Positions 21,034 through 32,703 are shown, numbered from the stretch's first letter. The stretch is DNA of 64,000 nucleotides from Entoloma clypeatum (GCA_963565915.1 OY751496.1:3162001-3226000); one strand, 5' to 3'. The notes: a model not told the origin generated them from the sequence alone. Numbers and translations: made by a program.

Positions 21034-22251
21034 ATGTCTCAAACCTGTAATACAGTTCGAACAACTAGGACTGCTCATGCAGCAGCAGAACGTTCATCAT
21101 CCACACCACGCTCTGCTTTTCTTCGAGGAACACACAATGTCTGACTCTCAGCTCCCACCACTTCCCACCAGTCCTCCACTAAACCCACCAACAGAACCCT
21201 CCGCACCTCTAAATTCTGGCTTATTCAGCAGACCTCTAGGAGGATCTCCTCCTCCTTCCGATGGTAGTTTACATGGAGATTTGGACGACTCTGATTCCAA
21301 TCCAGATCAGGAACCCAATCTAGCCGAAGCCATTCTGCTCATGACCAAAGAGTTGAAACGTCGTGACACAAAGAAGAAAAAGTCGTATGCCAACAAACCG
21401 GATACCTTCGACGGATCTGATCCACGCAAACTCTCCAAATTCATTTTACAATGCAAACTTTACTTCTCCGACAATGACAACTTTGACTCAGAACATTCCA
21501 AAGTCAACTTTGCCATGTCTTACTTCCGAGGCACAGCACTCAAATTTTTTGAACCCTTTATTCTTGACAATGATGAACCCAATTGGCGGGGTTCTTTCCC
21601 CAAGTTCATCCGACTTCTCCGCTCCGAGTTTGGTACCATTGACCCTCAGGGCGAAGCCAAAGAACAGTTGGACAACCTACGGATGAAGGAAAATCAAAAG
21701 ATATTGAAATACAACGTTGAATTCCAACGTCTTGCTACCAAGACTGACTGGGATGAAAACTCCCTCCGACACCCTACTACGTCGGACTTCCGGATCGGAT
21801 CAAGGACATCCGCTCCCAACAACCCAAGATCAAGTCTTTACCAGACCTACAATCCGCGGCTCATACTATTGATGCTCGCTACTGGGAATGTCAATGAGAG
21901 AAATCCAGAACTGATAAACCCACTCCCAAGTCCGACAAGAAACAATCTGCTCCGAACCAATCCACCGCACAAACATCATCAACCAAACCCTCTGCTCCCG
22001 CTACCGCTTCCGCTTCCACATCCGCTCCAAAATCTGACCTCTCCAGTAATTTAGGCAAAGACAACAAACTGATGTATCAAGAACGCAAACGTCGTTTCGA
22101 TAATAACCTTTGCTTATTCTGCGGTAGCGTTGGACACGCTGTCAAGGACTGTCCCAAGTCCACCTCCTCTGCTTCCAAGGCTAAAGGGAAGGCCGCCCAA
22201 GTCAGCACTCAAGCCAAGGAAAAAGGTAAGGAGATCAAGTCAAAAAGATAG
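21034..22251 (+). pseudogene. C2 gag
   Basis: C-family Gag broken by frameshifts near 21130 and 21775 and by a stop in the linker. The N-terminus reads MSQTCNTVRTTRTAHAAAE. The capsid region contains KPDTFDGSDPRKLSKFIL and MSYFRGTALKFFEPFIL, and the zinc knuckle is CLFCGSVGHAVKDC. The slip site before the stop is AAAAAGA (22242-22248), degraded from the A-run of C1 and C3. Confidence 0.85.
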
Positions 22252-25152
22252 GCAGTGGTCCTCATGAAGCACAGTCTGAGGACTGCGTTGACTCTCTCTG
22301 TGCCTCCGCTCCCATCCGACTTAACGTGTCCGCTCCCATCCGACTTAACGTGTCCGCTCCCATCCGACTTAACGTGTCCGCTCTCTCCGATCCGAACTCT
22401 TTACGTATCAATATATCATCCTCTTTTTTCTCTTCAGATTCTGTCCCAGCACTTATTGATTCAGGATCTACCCACTGTTTTATTGACAATAACTTTTCCT
22501 CCACTTATGATCTTCCGACCTCTGCTATTCCGCCTTTAGAACTAAAACTTTTCAATGGTTCTTCTAACGCGTTTATCACTCAAGTTGTAACAATACCTAT
22601 ATGTTTTCCTTCAGGTGAATCTTTTGAACAGGATTTTTATGTTACTCCGCTCGACTCCGCTTCTTCTGTGGTTCTTGGATACAACTGGCTCACCCGCCAC
22701 AATCCTATGATTGACTGGGTATTGGGCAGTATCACTTTCCATCCACAGATGCAAAAAGAGCCATTTCCAACATCGACGTCGACCTCCTCCCAAGGTAGGA
22801 CAGCTACGCTTCCTCCTCCGGAACCTCTGATCGTACCTCTGCAATCTGCTCCGCAGATTTCACTCATTAATGCAGCCGCATTTATGAGGGCATGCAAATT
22901 GCCTGGTACACAATCCTTTCGACTTCACCTTTCAACTCCCTCCGTTTCCGCTCACTCTGCATCCGCTTCCGACACCCCCGACTTGACAAATGTACCTGAG
23001 GAATACCACGACTATGCTGACATCTTCAGTAAAGGAAAAGCAGACACTCTTCCACCACACCGTCCCTACGACCTCAAGATCGAACTTGAAGAGGGTTCCA
23101 CTCCTCCGTTCAGTCCGATCTACTCCCTTTCACAAACCGAACTCAATGCCCTCCGTGAATTCATTGATGAACACCTCACCATTGGATTCATCTGACCCTC
23201 TTCCTCTCCGCACGGTGCTCCCATCCTTTTCGTTTGTAAAAAGGATGGCTCCCTTTGTCTTTGTGTTGATTTCTGTGGTCTTAACAAAATCTCAAAGAAG
23301 GACCGATATCCGCTTCCGCTCATATCCGACCTTCTCCAGACCGCTGGAAAAGCCAGTGTTTATACGGCTCTCAACCTCCGACACACCTATCACCTCATCC
23401 GCATAGCGGAAGGAGATGAATGGAAAACTGCCTTCCGCACACGCTATGGGTCTTTTGAATGGCTTGTCATGCCATTTGGACTCACCAACTCCCCAGCTGT
23501 TTTTCAACACTTCATGAATGACATCTTCCACGACCTGCTCGATAAGTATGTTACCATATATCTCGACAACATCCTCATCTACTCCGACTCTCCCTCTGAG
23601 CATCGAAAGCATGTCCGCGAAGTCCTCCAACGTCTCCGACAACATGGCTTATACACGCGCGCAGACAAATGCGAGTTTTCTATGGATACTGTTGAATACC
23701 TTGGCTTTATCCTCTCTCCGACAGGCCTCCGCATGTCGGATAAGAAAGTCAAAATTATTCAAGATTGGCCTGAACCAAGGAAGGTCAAAGATATTCAATC
23801 TTTCTTAGGTTTTGCCAATTTTTATTGTCCATTCATTCCTTACTACTCCAAAATCACTGTTCCGCTCACTCGACTCACCCGCAAAAACACACAATGGCAC
23901 TTCTCCAACTCCGCTTGCGAATCTTTCAAAACTTTGAAGAAAGCCTTTACCACAGCACCTATTCTTATGCATTGGATTCCCGACAGCCCTATTATCATCG
24001 AAACCGATGCCTCCGACTACGCTTTGGGTGCGATCCTCTCCATCTGCACCTCCGACAATGAAATCCATCCGGTCGCTTTCCACTCCCGCACCTTTACACC
24101 TCCCAAGTTTAACTATGACACCCACGACAAAGAACTATTAGCGATCCACAATGCATTCAAGGTTTGGCGTCACTACCTTGAAGGCTCCGCTGCTCTGATC
24201 GATGTCATAATGGACCACAAAAATCTTGAGTACTTTTCTACTACCAAGATTTTATCATGTTGACAAGCTCATTGGTCCGAATACCTCTGCCAGTTCAATC
24301 TCGTCATCCGCTTCTGCCCTGGCCGTTTAGGTACAAAGCCCAATCTTTTAAGTAGACGATGGGACATCTACCCTAAAGAGGGAAATAGCGACTATTCGTC
24401 CGCCAACCCAAGCAACTTCAAACCCATCTTCACACAAGAACAGCTCACCACTTCACTTCGCGCAACAGAGTTATATATGCCCATCCTCCATGCCACAATC
24501 ATCATGGATATGGATCAGCTCTGCTCCGACATCCTCTCTGCTCTTCTGACCGATCCCATTTACACCTCTTTCTGGATCGTGAATGAAGCAGGTTATCTAC
24601 TCCACAATGGACGTATCTATGTTCCCAACTCATCCGACCTCCGTCTCCGCATCCCCCGCATCCGACCTCTGTCTCCGCATCCTCTGCAATAAGCACGACC
24701 ATATCCTTGCTGGACACCCTGGTCAGAATAAGACTATTAGTCTTATCCAACGAGAATACACTTGGCCTGGAATGCGCGACTTCGTCAAAAAGTATTGCAA
24801 GTCATGTACCACTTGTATGCGCGCCAAACCCCAATGTCATAAACCCTACGGTCTGCTTAAACAACTCCCTATTCCTGAACATCCCTGGCATTCTATTTCC
24901 ATGGACTTCATTGAACCCCTTCCGACATCCACTGGCTCCGATGTGATTTTGGTCATTGTAGACCGCCTCACTAAACAAGGCATCTTCATTCCTACCACCA
25001 TTAATTGCACATCCGAAGACCTAGCAAACCTTTTCGTGCTTCACGTCTTTTCCAAGCATGGAGTTCCACAAAATGTCACATCCAATCGTGGACCTGAATT
25101 CGTCTCCTGCTTTTTCCGCTCTCTTGCAAAAGCCCTCAACATGAGACTTCAC
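22252..25152 (+). pseudogene. C2 pol, 5' part (protease, RT, RNase H, integrase start)
   Basis: The protease reads ALIDSGSTHCFIDNN. RT follows, with the catalytic box YLDNILIY, in which the second Asp is Asn through a G-to-A change at a CpG. RNase H reads IIETDASDYALGAILS and MDHKNLEYF. Stops stand at 23193-23195 and 24261-24263. The second is CGA to TGA by comparison with C3. Integrase begins (KYCKSCTTCMRAKP, ISMDFIEPLPTS) and is cut at 25152 by insertion of C3. Dead copy. Confidence 0.88.
22306..22380 (+). repeat. 24-bp tandem repeat, three copies, in C2
   Basis: The unit tccgctcccatccgacttaa plus cgtg is repeated three times just after the gag stop. In the pol frame it encodes an eight-residue repeat (SAPIRLNV). 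C1 and C3 have a single unit here. Confidence 0.85.
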
Positions 25153-25863
25153 TGTTATATCCGTCTCCGAACCTCCGATCCACTCCGATCGTCCTCCGAC
25201 ATTCCGGACATCCATTACCTCCGCGTCTCCGCACGTTGCCATCGTGCATTTCATATTCATAACTCCATGCCTTTATGCATTTCATATTCATATTCCCGTT
25301 TACTTATGCATCGCCTTTTTCACATGGTCCATTGACCGACATCTCCGATGTTCGTTACAGTCGCTGGCAACTTATGCCACAACTCCGGACCTACTCCGAC
25401 CATCTCCGTAAAGTAATCTCATTTAGGTATTTAAGCTCGTACCATACCTGTAGTTCCTTAGTTCGAATATCAACAAAGTTCACTCCTACTCCCCGTTCAT
25501 GCCAGAGATCCTCGCTGTGGTACAATACGCCAACGACATCCTCATCTACTGCTCTTCCTCCATTGTTACCCTTCGACAAGCTCAGTACTGTGTCCGAGTT
25601 ACAACTCCGACATCGTCTGACCATTTCCACGTCAATGTGTCTCTCACCAAGATCTTTCCGAGGACCTCCACACCTCCGACCTCTCCTCCGACCTCCTGAA
25701 ATTGGGACACCTTATCCAACAAACGGCGGCACAACACATACATTGAAGCCATGTCCCTCCCCTTCGTCGTTCCTCCGCATTTCTGGAGTTCTGCTCCAGT
25801 CTCAGTCCTACATCCGACCTCCGACGGACTCCGACGAAGCTCCGACTTTTCACCTACTTAACA
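25153..25863 (+). repeat. C3 5' LTR
   Basis: A TATA-like tatttaag lies at 25428-25435 and a likely transcript start gttcgaatat at 25461-25470. Downstream of the start it contains a 66-codon ORF (25499-25699) with an RT-like box; the 3' LTR has YADDILIYC and this copy YANDILIYC. Confidence 0.9.
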
Positions 25864-25875
25864 GTATATTCGAAC
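25864..25875 (+). promoter_or_regulatory. C3 primer-binding site, self-priming type
   Basis: After gt comes atattcgaac (25866-25875), the exact reverse complement of gttcgaatat at 25461-25470. C2 has A where C3 has G in the start, and the matching T for C in the PBS. Confidence 0.75.
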
Positions 25876-25903
25876 TCAAACCGTTTTTGGATTCCTGCTA
25901 GTC

Positions 25904-27480
25904 ATGGCACTCCGAAACACCAAGACAGCAAAAGCCGCAGAAGCTGGTACTTCTAGGCAACAGGTTCTACAAAATGTCGAACAACGTTTAACAGAACTAT
26001 CCCCCGTAACTCCCACTACCCCGACACCTCCGGGTTTTCAGCCCATCACACCTCCGCATAATATTCCGATCCCCACTTCCCCCATAGAATCCGCACCCCC
26101 GTCTCCTCAGAATATTTTCGGCCCACAAGCCCTTGCGGATGCAACCTCTTTTAAATTTAATTATAATTTATTTTTTAATATATAATTCTAATTTAAAATA
26201 ATTATAATTATAATTATACTATTACTATTTAAATATTTAATTTATAATTATTTTTAATAAATATTTTAATAAATATTTAAATAGATTAATTAATATTTTA
26301 GATGATGAAAATAAATATAATGATAAGTTTATAAAATTCATGATTGTATTTATATTAATATTATTAAAATTAATTAAAAACAAAAAACAAAAATAAATTA
26401 TATGGTATAGTTATATAATAAAATAGAAATTTTTATATTAAAAAATAATTAAAAACTACGTCTGTGACTTCTATTGAGTACGTAAAAAATAGCATTAATA
26501 TGTTATTTTAATAAATTTAAATCTAATAAAATTAATAATTATAGAAGTAAATTTAATTAATTTTCCTCTTAATGACCAATGAACTCAAACGCAGCAAAGG
26601 TCACAAGCATCATAAAAAGGCTAAGGATCTGGACACCTTCGACAGTTCTGATCCCCGGAAACTGAACCAGTTCATCCTCCAATGCACATTGTTCTTCCGC
26701 AACAACTCTGAGTATGACGATGACTCTGCCAAAATCACTCTCGCCATCTCTTTCCTCCGAGGCACAGCTCTCAATTATTTCGAGCATTTCATCATCGAAC
26801 CGGACCTGGACAACCCCCCGGACTGGTACAAAGATTGGTCCGCATTCCTCCGCACACTCCGCACAGAATTCAGGGTCATTGACCCCGTTGCGGATGCTGC
26901 CGACTCTCTGGACAATCTCAAAATGTGCAAAAATCAACATATTCTCAAGTATAATATCGAGTTCACACGCCTTGCTGCCAAAACGCACTGGGACAGCTCT
27001 GCCCTGCATCACCGGTACTACTCCAGGTTGGCAGAGCGGATTAAAGATGTCCTTGGGACTCAAGCAAAGCCAAGCACGTTACCAGCACTTAGGGAGCTAG
27101 CACAGACTATTGATGCTCGCCACTGGGAACGTCATCGCGAGAAGTCCCACTCCGACAAGTCCGCATCCAAATCCGACAAATCCAAAGCTAAAACCCCCTC
27201 CGCAAACTCCGATAAAAACTCCAAAGCCAAACCGCAGACACAGAACCAGGGCAAACAGTCGAAGCCTTCCTCCGCTCCCAAGTCCGACATCTCCCACAAA
27301 CTTGGAAAAGACGGAAAGCTAACTCCGGAGGAATGCAAACGCCATTTTGACAACAACCTCTGTATGTTTTGTGGCAAAGCTGGACACGTCGCGAAAGATT
27401 GCCTGAAGTCTTTGTCCTCCGCCTCTAAGGCTAAGGCGCGCGCTGCCCAAGCCAAGACCATGGACGAAACAAAAAATTAG
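25904..27480 (+). pseudogene. C3 gag with AT-rich insertion
   Basis: The N-terminal part starts MALRNTKTAKAAEAGTSRQQ and runs to GPQALADATS. About 415 bp of AT-rich DNA then replaces a short gag segment. Gag resumes at about 26566 as LLMTNELKRSKGHK and stays open through the capsid region (LDTFDSSDPRKLNQFILQ, ISFLRGTALNYFEHFI) and the zinc knuckle (CMFCGKAGHVAKDC) to TAG at 27478. The bases before the stop, AAAAAAT (27471-27477), form a classical X XXY YYZ -1 slip site in the correct frame, and pol is open in -1 from there. Confidence 0.88.
26150..26565. other. Extremely AT-rich insertion in C3 gag (mitochondrial-like)
   Basis: About 415 bp of almost pure A/T with a few short G/C words, quite unlike the GC-balanced flanks. 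It begins in a gag codon and ends at a gag codon with no duplication or inverted repeat that I can see. One frame carries a modest ORF (DDENKYNDKFIKFMIVFI ...) of mitochondrial type. A nuclear insertion of mitochondrial DNA is the best explanation, unproven without a match to the mitochondrial genome. Confidence 0.55.
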
Positions 27481-30400
27481 CGGGCAGTCCACAGGACTCT
27501 GTACGGCCTGAGGACTGCATTGAACCCATCCGTACTACCGCTCTACTCAACGCTTCCGCTCTTTCTGATCCCAATTCCCTCCGTGTCCAACTTACATCTC
27601 CGCTTATCTCCGATTCTTCTCCGATAGCCGCCCTTGTGGACTCCGGCTCTACTCATTGTTTTATTGACTCCCGTTATGCTTCATCCTATAAACTCCCTTT
27701 CACCTCCATACCTCCGATCGAACTTAAATTATTCGATGGAACGTCCAACTCCGTCATTACTCAGGCGGTTGATCTCCCTGTATACTTTTCCTCTGGTGAA
27801 TATATGGCCATTACAGCCTACGTGACTCCGCTCAATTCCTCCTGTTCTATGGTTCTTGGATACAACTGGCTCACCCGCTACAATCCTATGATTGACTGGG
27901 TGTTGGGCAGTATTACTTTCTGTCCACAGCTCTTGAAGGAGTCTCCAACCTTGACGTCTTCTGCCAGGTCAGCTCCGCTACCTCCGCAGACCTCTCCCGA
28001 TACTCTGACCTCCGACTCCGGCACACCCGCTGCTACTCCGGACGTTGTCCCGAATATTGCATTGATAAATGCAGCCGCATTTGTGCGTGCTTGCAAACTT
28101 CTGGGTGCCCAATCCTTCCGAATTCACCTCTCCGACCACACGATCTCCGCCCAATCCGTTTCTATGTCTGAGGAACCTCCGGACCTCTCCCATATCCCAG
28201 AGGAATATCATGATTTTGCCGATGTTTTTAGCAAGACAAAAGCAGACACCCTCGCTCCGCATCGTCCGTATGACCTCTGCATTGAGTTAGAAGATGGATC
28301 GACTCCCCCTATTGGCCCTATGTACTCCATTTTACAATCCGAACTATCTGCCCTGCGAAACTTCATAGACGAACATTTGGCCATTGGTTTCATTTGCCCC
28401 TCTCGCTCTCCGCACGGCGCTCTGGTCCTCTTTGTCCGAAAGAAGGACGGTTCCCTCTGCCTGTGCGTCAACTATCGGGGCCTGAACAAAGTTACCAAGA
28501 AGGATCAATACCCTCTTCCGCTCATCTCCGACCTCCTTTCCACTGCCGGAAAAGCACATGTTTATACCACTCTCAATCTCCGGCATGCATATCATCTTGT
28601 CCGCATTGCCAACGGAGATGAATGGAAAACCGCTTTCCGCACTCATTACAGATCGTTTGAATGGCTTGTTATGCCTTTTGGACTATCCAACGCCCCTGCT
28701 GCTTTTCAGCGATTTGTGAATGACATCTTCAGTGATCTCCTCAATGTTACAGTGGTGGTCTACCTCGACGACATTCTCATTTACTCCGACGACCCCGCCA
28801 AGCACCCCGACGATGTCAAGGAAGTTCTCCGACGTCTCCGCAAGAACGGACTTTACGTCCGCTCTGACAAGTGCGAATTTTCTGTCGACACAGTCGAATA
28901 TCTTGGTTTCATCCTTTCTCCCTCCGGTCTCCGCATGTCCGAAACCAAGGTAAAGACCATTCAAGAGTGGCCTGAACCTCGAAAATTGAAGGACGTACAG
29001 TCTTTCCTTGGATTCGCAAATTTCTATCAACGTTTCATCCACGGTTATTCGGACATCGTTGTTCCGCTTACCCGACTCACCCGGAAGGGTACTCCGTTCC
29101 ATTTCTCCGACTCCACATGGAGTGCGTTCAACGAGTTGAAGCTCGCGTTTACCAAAGCACCGGTCCTCACTCATTGGATTCCTGATCGACCTATTATCAT
29201 CGAGACGGACGCCTCCGACTACGCACTTGGTGCTATTTTGTCCATCCGGACCTCCGACGAGGAGATACACCCAGTAGCGTTCCACTCCCGCACCTTCACC
29301 GCCCCGGAACTCAACTACGACATGCACGACAAGGAGTTACTTGCTATCCATGAAGCATTCAAGGTATGGCGACATTACCTTGAAGGCTCCGCTGCTCCGA
29401 TCGACGTTGTCACGGACCACAAGAACCTGGAGTATTTCGCCACTACAAAGGTTCTCACCCGCCGACAGGCCCGGTGGTCCGAGTTCCTCTCTCAGTTCAA
29501 TCTCTTGATTCGCTTCCGCCCCGGACGTCTCAGTACCAAGCCGGACTCTTTGACTAGACGATGGGATGTCTATCCCAAAGAGGGGAATAGCGACTATGCA
29601 TTGGTAAACCCAAGCAACTTCCGACCAGTCTTTTCCCAAGAACAGCTGTCCGCATCTCTCCGAGCTACGGAGTTGTTCACCCCTGTTCTCCGCGCCACAG
29701 TCATAATGGACATTGAACAGTTGCACTCCGACATCCTCCGTTCACTCCCATCCGACCCAATCTATGCCGACCATCTCAAGGAGCCCAAACCGCACTGGTC
29801 CGTAGACTCCGACGGTTTCCTCCGTCATAGTGGTCGCATTTACGTCCCCGACTCTGATAACCTCCGGCTCTGCACCCTCCGCAACAAGCACGACCATATT
29901 CTCTCCGGACACCCCAGACAGAACAAGACAGTTAGTCTCATTCAATGAGATTATACTTGGCCTGGTGTTCGAGACTTTGTCAAAAAGTACTGCAAATCCT
30001 GCACCACTTGCATGCACTCTAAACCTCAATGCCACAAACCCTATGGTATGCTGAAGCAACTCCCAGTTCCGAACCTTCCGTGGAACTCCATATCCATGGA
30101 CTTCATCGAGACACTTCCGACCTCCGGCGGTTTTGACGCAATCCTTGTTATTGTTGACCGAATGACAAAACAAAGCATTTTTGTTCCAACTACGATCCAC
30201 TGCACCTCCGAAGATCTAGCCACCTTGTTCATCCTGCATGTGTTCTCCAAGCACGGAGTACCGGAACATGTCACCTCCGACTGAGGCCCAGAGTTTGTCT
30301 CCCGCTTTTTCCGCTCCCTCGGAAAAGCCCTCAACATGACTCTGCACTTCACCTCTGGCTACCATCCTGAAGGCGACGGTCAAACCGAACGTACCAACCA

Positions 30401-31175
30401 GACCTTGGAACAGTACCTCCGCATCTTCTGCAACTATCAGCAGGACAACTGGTCCGAGCTACTTCCGCTTGCGGAGTTCGCGTACAACAATGCTCCGAGT
30501 GCGACGACCGGGATCTCGCCCTTCTTCACCAATAAAGGTTATCATCCGAACCTCTCCGTCCATCCGGAGCGCGACCTCGCATCCGCCCGTGCCCGACAAT
30601 TCATCGTAGACCTGGATGAGCTTCACCAAGAACTCAAATCTACAATCCTAGAAGCTCAACGACGTTATCAAGGCCCCGCCGATCTCCGGCGTGCTCCACC
30701 CCCTCCGCTCAAAGTAGGACAGCAAGCTTTTGTGAAGGCTAAGTTTTTCCGCACTACATGACCCTCCAAAAAGCTGTCTGAAAAGTACCTTGGCCCCTTT
30801 GACATCCTTGCCAGGAATGGTACACACTCTTACACCCTCCAACTTCCGGACACCATACGCGGTGTTCACCCCGTTTTCCACATCTCCATGCTGGAGCCAT
30901 CTGTTCCGAACGACATTCCGAACCGGACAGTAACTCCGCCTCCTCCGATCGACGTTGAAGGAGAAGTGGAATATGAAATCGCCGAAATCCTTGACACCAA
31001 ACTGGATCGTCGGCGTTCTTGCAAACTGCTCTACCTAGTCCGTTGGCTAGGCTATGAAGGAACCAATGAGGAACAGTCCTGGCTACCCGCCACGGAACTC
31101 GAACATGCGACGGACTTAGTCGCGGATTTCCACTCCGCGTATCTGGAGAAACCAGGCCCCTTATCATGCCTATAG
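27481..31175 (+). pseudogene. C3 pol (near-complete, three CGA-to-TGA stops)
   Basis: The frame is full length in layout: protease (ALVDSGSTHCFIDSRY), RT with YLDDILIYSDD, RNase H (IIETDASDYALGAILS, TDHKNLEYF), integrase zinc finger and core (ISMDFIETLPTS, DGQTERTNQTLEQ), and chromodomain (EVEYEIAEILDTKLDRRRSC, LLYLVRWLGYEGTNEEQSW). It is stopped three times, at 29946-29948, 30282-30284 and 30759-30761. Each is a TGA where a relative has an arginine CGN codon at the aligned place. Otherwise the gene looks intact, so it decayed by point transitions after insertion. Confidence 0.92.
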
Positions 31176-31239
31176 AACTGCGCAAGACATTGATATTGCA
31201 AAATAAAATAATAATAATAAAAATTAGAGGGGGGAGGGG

Positions 31240-32703
31240 CTACTGGGTTTTGGCCTTCTTGGCCGGCAGATGGTCATCCTCCGACTCATCCTCCGTTTCT
31301 CCCTCCGCCTCCTTTTTCTCCGCTTGCAGCTCCGCAAGCTCCCCGTCCGCCAACCCCTCGTCCTCCCCCTCGTCTTCTTCCTCGTCCTCTTCCTCTCCTT
31401 CTTCCTCTTCTCCGTCCTCCAACTCCGACTCCGGAGCCGCCACCTCCAGCAGGAAATTCCGGTAGGCGAGGTGGTTGTTCATAATTTGAAGCTGCCGGAG
31501 CAGCGCCCAACCGACCCTCGCCGACTGCTCCTCCCTCTCTTCCAGAGCCTCCCAGAGCCCCTGGAGCTCCTCCGCAACCCCTGCGCCGCAGCAGTTTTTT
31601 GCCCCGCTTGGGCCCGCGACCTCCGCGACAGCCTCCTCCATCTTCCCCTGTTTCCGCTTTGCCCTCGTCTCGCCGGGTTTCAGGCAAACCTGTTTGCTGT
31701 CTTTACACCGCTGGCATGCGGTGCCCTTCCCCTGCCTAAGGAGACTGTCAGTAAGAAAAAGAAGATGAAGAAGCAGGTACTCACAATGCCCACTTGCACT
31801 CCACCTTCGCCTGTGCACAGGCCTGACACACCTCCCCCCGGACCTCCGATTCCTCTGCTCCGCTCTCCGCCCTCTGTTTCCCCGCCTTCTTCGCCCTCTT
31901 CCTCTCTGCCTCCGCCTCTGCCTTTGCCTCCGCCTCTGCCCTCTTCTTCGCCTCTGTGTCACGTAGCATGTTTTTCAATGTTGGAAAACGTCGGATGCAT
32001 CGGAGCAGTCGCAGCGGAGTAGCGGATGAACGGATGCGACAAGTCCGACGTCTTGCAGAAAGGACCTGGCTTCAACTTATGTGTTGTGCCCCATTCTTTG
32101 ACGTGGTCCTAGATTTCGGATTGGCAGATGTCGGAGGGTGAGAGGAGCGGATGTGCGGAGCGGATGTGCGGAGGTGGAGACGTGAGAAGGAGGATGAGGA
32201 TGAAAGGCAAAGGAATAGATTGGTGGAACGTATGGCAACGTATAGTGACGTATAATATTCGAACTGAGGAACTACGACAGAATTCATACTACTTATAGTA
32301 AACCAGAAGTGGGTCAGTAACTACTATAGGTAAGGTGTGGATGTCGGAGTTACTCATCGGAGCAATCGGAGTACGGAGAGGAGCAAATGCAAAATCAACA
32401 TCAAGATGTCTACTTGTCAGCATAATTAGAATGTTAACTAGTAGAGATGTCAATAAGTACTATTATGAAGATCATCGGATGTCGGACCGGATAAAACGTC
32501 GGAGTCATTGGATGTGTCGGATGTATGAATTGCATGGTTATGACACTCTGCCTCCCTCGCCCTCCTCTCGGCCTCCGCCTTTTTCCTAGCCTCCGCCTCC
32601 TCCTTCTCCTTGCGTACCTGCGCCAGACGGCGCAGGAGCTCCTCTTCGGAGTCGTCGAGGTTGGCGCTGGAGCGCGCGGGTTGTGTGTTTGAGTCTTGGG
32701 GCA
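31240..32703 (-). CDS. C3 antisense gene: coiled-coil Zn2Cys6-like protein, split by a solo LTR
   Basis: Minus-strand spliced gene starting at 32703 (MPQDSNTQPARSSANLDDSE). A coiled coil follows (EEELLRRLAQVRKEKEEAEA), interrupted at 32546 by a 589-bp solo LTR plus duplication, and resuming at 31951 as AKKRAEAEAKAEAEAERKRA. The intron is 31736..31784 (49 nt, GTGAGT ... CCTTAG). Across it the protein reads CQACAQAKVEC, ten residues, then CQRCKDSKQVC, a full C-x2-C-x6-C pair. A basic linker, a helical part (LLRQLQIMNNHLAYRNFLLE) and a tail of nearly pure Glu/Asp follow, ending PAKKAKTQ. The stop lies 65 bp from the sense pol stop. The role is inferred as a nuclear DNA-binding regulator. Confidence 0.72.
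31957..32545 (-). repeat. Solo LTR of the C2 family inside the C3 antisense gene
   Basis: The 589-bp LTR reads TGTCATAACC ... CTACGTGACA on the minus strand, with perfect ctctg duplications at 31952-31956 and 32546-32550. It carries the conserved aagttgaagccaggtcc block and a start-like gttcgaatat after actataag. It splits the antisense coiled-coil frame, which is continuous when the insertion is removed. Confidence 0.93.

Noticed and set aside
31270..32022. Plus-strand ORF of 250 aa rich in Leu and Pro after C3 pol
   Set aside because: It is the shadow of the antisense coiled-coil gene. The minus strand has the start, intron and cysteine cluster shared with C1 and C2, and the plus-strand reading is low-complexity and not shared.
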